Below are positions 41,524 through 47,147 of a stretch of 47,147 nt of DNA, in pieces (position 1 is the stretch's first letter; the number at the start of each line of letters is the position of its first letter). Under the pieces are notes generated by a model that was not told the DNA's origin, made no database searches, and worked only from the letters and a program-made list of their open reading frames with translations. The position numbers and the translations under genes were made by a program. The DNA comes from Treponema sp. (GTDB lineage: Bacteria > Spirochaetota > Spirochaetia > Treponematales > Treponemataceae), in contig JAEDJA010000019.1 in assembly GCA_016296575.1 (NCBI GenBank), positions 1 through 47,147 of the forward strand. Direction: 5' to 3'.

Positions 41524-42621
41524 ATGGAAAATAAAATTTCAAAAGCTGATTTGTATGGTATAATCAAACAAATATTAAATAGAGTTTCAAAAAGTATATT
41601 GATGATATTAAATACCAGAACGAAAAGAGTAGTCTGTTGTTCAATCTGCGGATTCACAATGGGACTATGTGCAACATTTTTTACTGTTCTCATTTACAAT
41701 CGCTGGAACGAAAGAACTGGTATTGGTGGTCTTGAGACTGCAACAGCACTTATTTCCGTTGAAAACAGCCATGTATCAGACGATGACCTCTTGATGAACG
41801 AACTGCTTAGCAATTTTGATGAAGAAGCAGCTAAATCAACAGATCATTCTTATGAAAATGACTCAGCTGGTGATGAAGCTGTAGAACCAGTTACATACCA
41901 GACTTACCGTGTAAAAGCGGGAGACATGATTGGAATTATTGCCGACAAATACGACATTACCCAGGACACAATTATCAGTGTAAATAATATCCGTCAGAGC
42001 CGACTTATCCAGCCAGGACAGTATCTTAAAATTCCTTCAAGTGCAGGTATTCTTTACACAGTAAAAACTGATACAGAAACTCTTGATTCAATTGCCGAAA
42101 AATATGAAATTGATGCAGAAAAAATTGCAAGTGCAAACTCATTAAAGGTTGGCATGGGATTAAAAAGCGGAACAACACTTTTCCTCCCAGATGCACAGAT
42201 GGACTGGGCAACACGGCAGGAAATCAACGGAGATTTGTTCCACAAACCAATTAAGGCTCGCTACTGGCTTTCTTCATCATATGGTTGGCGTGATTCACCA
42301 TTCAGTGGAAACCGATCTTTCCATAGCGGTGCAGACATGGCTTGTCCACAGGGAACACCAGTTTACGCTGCCCTAGATGGAAAAGTAACAACAACAGGAT
42401 ATAACGAAACCTACGGAAACTACATAATTATTACACATCATTCTGGATATAAATCACTTTATGCACATTTGAGTTCGATTAACTGTAAAAAAGGCAACTT
42501 TGTATATACAAATACAGTAATCGGAAAGGTAGGAAATACAGGATTAAGTACGGGACCTCACCTGCATTTTACAGTCTACAAAAACGGTGTAACAGTAAAT
42601 CCGTTGTCACTTATAAACTAA
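41524..42621 (+). CDS. LysM and M23 peptidase, membrane anchored
   Basis: This 365-residue protein has an N-terminal TM anchor (about residues 37-60) after a positive segment, so the bulk is periplasmic. Two LysM repeats follow: residues about 122-168 (YRVKAGDMIGIIADKY) and about 174-220. The C-terminal M23 domain (about residue 250 on) has HSGADMACPQGTPV, with one zinc His and Asp, and HLHFTVYKNG, with the HxH motif. The metal ligands appear intact, so it may be an active endopeptidase; many relatives act as activators of amidases instead. It follows rlmE by 15 nt and is ended by element D. The AAAGGA site before the ATG at 41524 fits. Confidence 0.92.
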   Translation: MENKISKADLYGIIKQILNRVSKSILMILNTRTKRVVCCSICGFTMGLCATFFTVLIYNRWNERTGIGGLETATALISVENSHVSDDDLLMNELLSNFDEEAAKSTDHSYENDSAGDEAVEPVTYQTYRVKAGDMIGIIADKYDITQDTIISVNNIRQSRLIQPGQYLKIPSSAGILYTVKTDTETLDSIAEKYEIDAEKIASANSLKVGMGLKSGTTLFLPDAQMDWATRQEINGDLFHKPIKARYWLSSSYGWRDSPFSGNRSFHSGADMACPQGTPVYAALDGKVTTTGYNETYGNYIIITHHSGYKSLYAHLSSINCKKGNFVYTNTVIGKVGNTGLSTGPHLHFTVYKNGVTVNPLSLIN

Positions 42622-42625
42622 AAAA

Positions 42626-42740
42626 AGCTGTCCAATAAATAATGAGTGTAGCGCTCATTGAGCCTGTCGAAATGACTGCTACACTAAATATGGTGGTTTC
42701 GATAAACTCAACCACCGTAATGCAAACTTATTGGACAGCT
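42626..42740. mobile_element. Terminator element D of the GTCC family, 13-bp inverted repeats
   Basis: AGCTGTCCAATAA (42626-42638) faces TTATTGGACAGCT (42728-42740), with five A before and a T-rich stretch after. The core holds AGTGTAGC/GCTACACT arms and CCACCGTAAT blocks shared with elements A and C but in a different order and orientation. It sits between the convergent M23 and OmpA genes and can end both. Confidence 0.65.
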
Positions 42741-42767
42741 TCTTTTGCTATTAATTATTATTCCCAG

Positions 42768-45700
42768 CTATTTACTAAGGATGAATTCTACGCGGCGGTT
42801 TTTCCAGTTGTTGTTTTTGTCTTTTGGATCTACAACTGGTGTTGTACCACCTTTACCGTCAGTGATAAGGTTGTTGCCGTTTACACCTTTCTTAATAAGA
42901 TAGGCTTTAATAGCATCAGCTCGTTCACGTGAAAGCGGTGTAGAAGCTTTTCCCCATTTCATCATATTGTCTTCAGTTTCTTCCCGAGGATCATCGGTGA
43001 TTGGGTTAGCGTGTCCTGTAATAGTAACTTTGTAATCCTTGAATTTCTTAAGGATTGTTGCAATTCTGGTAAGGATTTCTTCATTTTTCTTGATCTGAGC
43101 TGCATCTAGTTTTCCTGCAACTTCTTTATTGAAGTTAGCTGCATCAGATTCAAAGATGATGGAAGGAACTGCCATTTTAAGAACGCTGCCGTCCCGGATA
43201 ACCAGTACATCAACAGGAATTACACCTTTGACTACACTTGTCATACCTAGATTATCGCTAACTGTAAATTCGTAAGGATAATCCATAGCAGACTGTACAC
43301 GTTCAGCTTTTCCTGATGCATCCTTCTGAACATTTGAAAGACCGTCCCAAATCATGCGTTCAGTAATCTGTGATTTACCACTAACTTTGTAGAAAGCATT
43401 TCCTTTTGGATCGTTGATGATGAATGACCAGTTTTTAATTTTGGCTTTAGAGCTGGCCCCAAGTGTAATGTAAAGTTCATCATCTACACCATCGTTGTCA
43501 GGACTGAAGTAACGTGGAGTTGTTTCAACTTTAATGTCAGGAGCTTTTGCAGTACAAACAAATGGAGAAGAAATGGCACTCATGCGGTTACCTTTTTTGT
43601 AAGTGGCCTGGAGATAGGCGGTGAAAGTACCTTCACAAATGTTACCATCGTTGTCTTTTCCATCCCATTTGATTACGGCAGGAATTGATTCGCCGTCAGA
43701 TTTTTCGGACCATGTTTTTACAACTTTTTTGTCATCTGAATGGATTTCGTAAGACCATGCAGCAACATCTTCTTTTACAGTTGTACTCAGGTAGAAAATC
43801 TGTTCTTCAAGAGTACCGTCTCCATTTGGAGAAATACCTTCGTATTCAGTTGTAATGTATGCTTTTGTTTCGCGGCTGTCCAAAGTGATTGTACTAAGAA
43901 CAGTCTGGAATGAGTTACCGGCTTCATCAGTTGACGAAAGAACTACATCGTAAACACCGTCGGCAGAAATGTTACCTGATTCATCAGTTCCATCCCATTC
44001 AAAGCTTGGAACTGTGTTGTTCCATGTAAGTTTTTTAACTGTGCCTTTTTTTCCGCGAACTTCAGCTGTCCAGATTTTTTCAGTTGTACAACCAGAGATT
44101 TCTACAGGAAGAACATCGTTGTTTCCATCTCCTTCAGGTGAGAAGTAAGCAAGAACAGCCCGGGCGTTAAGGGCAGGAGCAACTGTATCAAGAGTGAAAT
44201 CAGAAGTCTGGGCAGAAACTACAGATCCATTTTTGGCAGTAAGTGTGAGTTTTGCAGTGTATTTTCCATCGGCGCACTGTTTTCCATCATCGTCTTTACC
44301 GTTCCATGTGAATTTTCCAGGTTTTTTATTCTTTTCAGTTACTGTGTAAACTGCAAAACCTTTTTCATCAACAACGGAGAAACTATATTCTGCAACTTCT
44401 TTTGTTTCTGTAATTGCATTGAAAGTGATTGTATCTTTAACTTCGTCGGCATTTGGTGAGAAGGCAATGTCGGAAGCGGCCAAAAGGAGCTGTGCTTCAG
44501 TAGTATCAAAGGTGAATGAATCAGAAGGATTGTCTACACCTTTATTTCCGGCCATATCTTCACAAAGAAGACGAATGCGGTAGTCACCTTTAGGAGCAAG
44601 TCCTCCGTTGTCATCAATACCGTTCCAAATGATTTCTGTTGGAGGATATTCACCAAAGTCGTAAGATTTTACAACTTTATCATCATCACCAAAGATTTCG
44701 GCTTTCCATGAAGGAATTGGTGAACCGTTTGTATTTGGAATTGTAAGAGTGATTGTGATTTTATCTTTTGAACCGGCACCAAAATCTTTGTGGGAAAGAG
44801 CAAATGTAGCTGTTGGTTTGATTGTATCAAGAATGATTGTTGGTGAAGAAATGGCGGCAGGTATGTATCCGTTCAGGTAAGAAGCAGTTACGCGGGCTTT
44901 GTATTTTCCGTCTGCCAGGAGAACGCCATTATCGTCTTTTCCATCAAATACAATAGAAGCTGGAGGAACATCACCGTTTTTTTCTTTATTGAATGTGCGA
45001 ACAGTTTCATTTTTTTGATTGTAGATTTCAACGGCCCAGTTAGTAAGCTGATTACCAGTTTTTACATCAGGTACTGGAATTGTAATGTCGAATTTAACAG
45101 TAGAAGTATTGCCCGAAAGTACAGGTGAGAAGTATCGGCTGCCTGAAACCATAATGTTTGTGGCAGGTTTTTCGGCTGAGTAAATGATGTTGGTAATCTG
45201 AGTGACAGGAGCAACGTTTCCTGCACGGTCAGTGGCAGTGATTTCGTAGGTATAAACTCCGTCTGGTACCTGAGCACCGTTGTCATCAGTTCCGTTCCAG
45301 CTAAAATCAAGAGGTTCTGTAAAAGTCCATTCCTTTTTAAGAACAGTGTTTCCGGAAACATTCTTGAACATTCCAATCCAAAGATCTTCTTCTGAACCGC
45401 TCTGTTTGATTTTAAGAGAAGCTTTTGCACCTTCGCCAAAGATTTTGTCCCGGATTTCGGCAAGTTCAACATCAGGAGCCTTGGTATCAACAACAACTTC
45501 ATAAGATTTTGATTTACCTTCGTTTCCGTTGTCATCAATGGCTGTAAAATAGTAAGTGTAAGTTCCGTCTGGAGCTGTTTCACCATTGTCCATCATACCG
45601 TTCCAGGTAACAGTTTCTGGGATTGTAACACCCTGTTTTGGAGTGGCCAGCTGCTTAAAGAAAGACTTGAAATTAACTTTTTCAGGAAGAGCAACTTTAT

Positions 45701-45914
45701 TTCCGATTGTGCGCACGGTGTTTCCGTTTTCATCAACAATGAAAAGTGACCACCCCTGAACAAAACGTTTGTCAGTAATTTTAAGTGGAATAACCAGTTC
45801 GTCCTGAACACCGTCGTTATTTGGAGAAATATATTTTGGTTTAGCAAAAAGCCCCGAAGCAAGAGTCAGGGTCATGGCGCAGAAAACTGCTGTTTTTTTC
45901 AAATTAGTCATCAT
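42768..45914 (-). CDS. Multidomain FlgD-Ig-like repeat protein with C-terminal OmpA domain
   Basis: This 1,048-residue exported protein has a signal peptide (about residues 1-24) and then many Ig-like units of the FlgD type. Each unit starts near an SPNxDG calcium-loop-like motif, for example SPNNDGVQDEL near residue 30, then SPNADEVKD, SPEGDGNND, SPNGDGT and SPDNDGVDDEL. Units contain W(N/D)GxDDxG and AxGxYTxxxTAxDxAGN patterns. The last 110 residues are an OmpA-like domain (VTITGHANP, SRERADAIKAYL, NRRVEFI) that can bind peptidoglycan. The start is one of two adjacent ATGs (45914 or 45911) with GGGAG upstream. It overlaps the preceding UPF0164 gene by 11 nt. It likely bridges outer-membrane partners and the cell wall. 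Confidence 0.85.
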   Translation of the reverse strand: MMTNLKKTAVFCAMTLTLASGLFAKPKYISPNNDGVQDELVIPLKITDKRFVQGWSLFIVDENGNTVRTIGNKVALPEKVNFKSFFKQLATPKQGVTIPETVTWNGMMDNGETAPDGTYTYYFTAIDDNGNEGKSKSYEVVVDTKAPDVELAEIRDKIFGEGAKASLKIKQSGSEEDLWIGMFKNVSGNTVLKKEWTFTEPLDFSWNGTDDNGAQVPDGVYTYEITATDRAGNVAPVTQITNIIYSAEKPATNIMVSGSRYFSPVLSGNTSTVKFDITIPVPDVKTGNQLTNWAVEIYNQKNETVRTFNKEKNGDVPPASIVFDGKDDNGVLLADGKYKARVTASYLNGYIPAAISSPTIILDTIKPTATFALSHKDFGAGSKDKITITLTIPNTNGSPIPSWKAEIFGDDDKVVKSYDFGEYPPTEIIWNGIDDNGGLAPKGDYRIRLLCEDMAGNKGVDNPSDSFTFDTTEAQLLLAASDIAFSPNADEVKDTITFNAITETKEVAEYSFSVVDEKGFAVYTVTEKNKKPGKFTWNGKDDDGKQCADGKYTAKLTLTAKNGSVVSAQTSDFTLDTVAPALNARAVLAYFSPEGDGNNDVLPVEISGCTTEKIWTAEVRGKKGTVKKLTWNNTVPSFEWDGTDESGNISADGVYDVVLSSTDEAGNSFQTVLSTITLDSRETKAYITTEYEGISPNGDGTLEEQIFYLSTTVKEDVAAWSYEIHSDDKKVVKTWSEKSDGESIPAVIKWDGKDNDGNICEGTFTAYLQATYKKGNRMSAISSPFVCTAKAPDIKVETTPRYFSPDNDGVDDELYITLGASSKAKIKNWSFIINDPKGNAFYKVSGKSQITERMIWDGLSNVQKDASGKAERVQSAMDYPYEFTVSDNLGMTSVVKGVIPVDVLVIRDGSVLKMAVPSIIFESDAANFNKEVAGKLDAAQIKKNEEILTRIATILKKFKDYKVTITGHANPITDDPREETEDNMMKWGKASTPLSRERADAIKAYLIKKGVNGNNLITDGKGGTTPVVDPKDKNNNWKNRRVEFILSK

Positions 45915-46944
45915 CTTCTCCCATCCACAGTTCAATTACAGGAGGTGTGCTGTCTTTCATACCGAGGTACAAATCAACACCTTCTGAAACGGCGTGAATA
46001 TTTCCGTAAAGATTTTTATAGGCTGCACCAACGCGCATTTCACTTTCACTCCAGTCATTTCTTTCAAGATAACTGTTGTTTGAAACGTTGAAATTGAATT
46101 TGAAACTAACTCCGATTGTTGGAATAAGTGAAGGATGACCGGCGATCATGTCTTTAAGGTTCATTTTTTCAGCAATGTTGATGTAAACCATGTCTTTGAT
46201 TCCAAAGTTGATTCCGGCATCGAAAAGTACGTTCTTGAAACAAGGTGTGGTAATGTCAAAAGAACCACCAAGCTTGATATCATCATTCTGTACAAATATT
46301 GCAGATGCTCCAGCTCGGATTGTGCTGAATGAAGGGTAGCTGTCAAAGAAGCCACTTTCTGTACTTATCTGGTAGTTTTTACCAAGGTTTTGAATTGAAG
46401 CACCGATACGGAAATCGTCCATGAAAGCAAGACGTCCCCAGTTGTAAACAAAACCAAGGTTTGCAGAAAGTGCCCAGTCACCGCCTTTAGACCAGCTGTA
46501 ACCGGTGTTGAGACCTGCTCCTACAGAAAGCTGATCAGTTACTTCTTTTGAAAGGGAAGCCTTAATATTGAAGGAATTACCTGTTGAAAGAACATTGTCA
46601 GCAAAAAGACCGTTTGTGTAACCAGAGAAAACAGCCCATTTGAAAGGAATAAGGATACCGCCCTGGATGGCCATTCCGAATCCTTTGCTGGATCCAGTTT
46701 TAATAAGTTCAGTAGCACCAAAGTTTAATTCTACTCGCTGTTCTTTTGCTGCAAGAGCCGGATTTACAACAAGTGAAGCAGAACCTACAGTGTTGATTCC
46801 ACCGCCGGCAACAGAAGGAACATTGGTAAGTGCTTCTGGACTGGAAAGTTCAAAAATGTTTTCACCATAAAGAATTGGGTCGGAGGCAAAAACTGACACT
46901 GTGAATCCCAGTGCAATCAATCCTGCCGCAAAAATTTTTTTCAT
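45904..46944 (-). CDS. UPF0164-family outer-membrane beta-barrel protein (FadL/PorV-like)
   Basis: This 346-residue protein has a signal peptide (MKKIFAAGLIALGFTVSVFA) and a beta-barrel-rich body with alternating aromatic and Gly residues, as in UPF0164 proteins of Treponema, which are now seen as FadL-like barrels. The short motif NPALAAKEQ after the signal and the Gly-rich strands fit. The frame extends upstream to 47025; the ATG at 46944 begins the signal peptide and has GGGGGA upstream, so I use it. The gene overlaps the OmpA gene by 11 nt, so the two are translationally coupled. A role in lipid uptake or as a platform for surface proteins is inferred from the family. Confidence 0.8.
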   Translation of the reverse strand: MKKIFAAGLIALGFTVSVFASDPILYGENIFELSSPEALTNVPSVAGGGINTVGSASLVVNPALAAKEQRVELNFGATELIKTGSSKGFGMAIQGGILIPFKWAVFSGYTNGLFADNVLSTGNSFNIKASLSKEVTDQLSVGAGLNTGYSWSKGGDWALSANLGFVYNWGRLAFMDDFRIGASIQNLGKNYQISTESGFFDSYPSFSTIRAGASAIFVQNDDIKLGGSFDITTPCFKNVLFDAGINFGIKDMVYINIAEKMNLKDMIAGHPSLIPTIGVSFKFNFNVSNNSYLERNDWSESEMRVGAAYKNLYGNIHAVSEGVDLYLGMKDSTPPVIELWMGEDDD

Positions 46945-46955
46945 ATAATCCCCCG

Positions 46956-46961
46956 AGTATA
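46956..46961 (-). promoter_or_regulatory. Possible -10 box of the UPF0164-OmpA operon
   Basis: TATACT on the minus strand lies 11 nt before the ATG at 46944, followed by the ribosome site GGGGGA. The predicted leader is only a few bases, so it is close to leaderless but has a Shine-Dalgarno-like tract. The -35 match at 17 nt is poor. Confidence 0.4.
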
Positions 46962-47106
46962 GGTATTTATAATAATTATAGTAAAAACCAAAAAGAACGG
47001 AAAGGGTTACTGCTTCCAGGTGCAAGAGGCTTTGAACTGATTAAAAAATGCACCTCCTAAAAATGAAATTTTGGTGGTATAATAAAAGAAATAAGGAGTT
47101 TCCATC

Positions 47107-47147
47107 TTGAGTTTCCAATCCGAAGCAGAATTAGAAAATTGGCTCAT
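47107..47147 (+). CDS. Start of an unidentified gene, cut by the window edge
   Basis: A TTG start with AAGGAG 9-14 nt upstream begins LSFQSEAELENWL. Only 13 codons are visible. The first residues resemble the N-termini of some type I restriction or helicase subunits, but this is too short to rely on. A TATAAT box at 47078-47083 may be its promoter. Nothing else can be said from this window. Confidence 0.35.
   Translation, partial: MSFQSEAELENWL

Noticed and set aside
46945..47025. N-terminal extension of the UPF0164 protein
   Set aside because: The extension precedes a clear signal peptide and covers the promoter region; the ATG at 46944 has GGGGGA upstream.
1..47147. tRNA and rRNA genes
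   Set aside because: No cloverleaf with T-arm GGTTC-type motif or rRNA segment was recognised by reading; a tRNAscan run would be decisive.

Overview
The window is most likely from a rumen- or gut-type Treponema (Spirochaetota). The evidence is a low to moderate GC chromosome, a UPF0164 outer-membrane protein (a family known from treponemes), an adjacent cheR-cheB pair, a cellobiose phosphorylase, treponeme-style LysM and Slt envelope proteins, and conventional housekeeping genes with good Shine-Dalgarno sites. This rests on recognising protein families, not on database searches.

Layout. 1-1.6 kb: a GH94 cellobiose phosphorylase (minus strand, runs off the left edge) with an 18-bp operator palindrome. 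1.7-11.7 kb: a plus-strand run tatD, dus, an 1,901-residue thioester alpha-2-macroglobulin and pbpC (PBP1C), preceded by a structured terminator-like leader. 11.8-17.2 kb: minus strand with an AAA/DUF4143 ATPase, a DUF362-ferredoxin protein, proB, proA and an unknown protein. 17.2-20.7 kb: a two-gene plus-strand operon joining an Hsp70 substrate-binding-like/TM/LysM protein to a lytic transglycosylase lipoprotein. 20.7-22.9 kb: a Gfo/Idh oxidoreductase, a Sir2 deacylase, 33-bp-period tandem repeats and a 58-residue small ORF. 23-29 kb: ilvD, a Gx-transporter fusion, ApbE, a NusG domain II protein and ilvB. 29-32.1 kb: an accessory patch with a Fic protein between two perfect 46-bp repeats and relics of DUF3800-like, hsdR-like and DUF4143 genes. 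32.2-42.6 kb: cheR, cheB, a tandem ABC ATPase, a heterodimeric ABC exporter, an unknown exported protein, rlmE and a LysM/M23 peptidase. 42.8-46.9 kb: a UPF0164 outer-membrane protein and a large FlgD-Ig/OmpA repeat protein. The right edge holds the start of another gene.

Functional themes. Many genes concern the cell envelope: PBP1C with macroglobulin, Slt with LysM, M23, OmpA and the UPF0164 barrel. Metabolic genes cover cellobiose, proline, branched-chain amino acids, and flavinylation or flavin-linked redox export. Two features cut across the window. One is a family of short inverted-repeat elements whose ends form intrinsic-terminator hairpins and sit at gene ends. The other is a group of genes with consensus sigma-70 promoters whose -10 box ends 6-7 nt before the start codon, with exact 17-nt spacers, implying leaderless mRNAs.

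The best candidates for something undescribed are the Hsp70-like/LysM/Slt module, the leaderless promoter set, the fic cassette between direct repeats, and the small ORF behind 33-bp tandem repeats.
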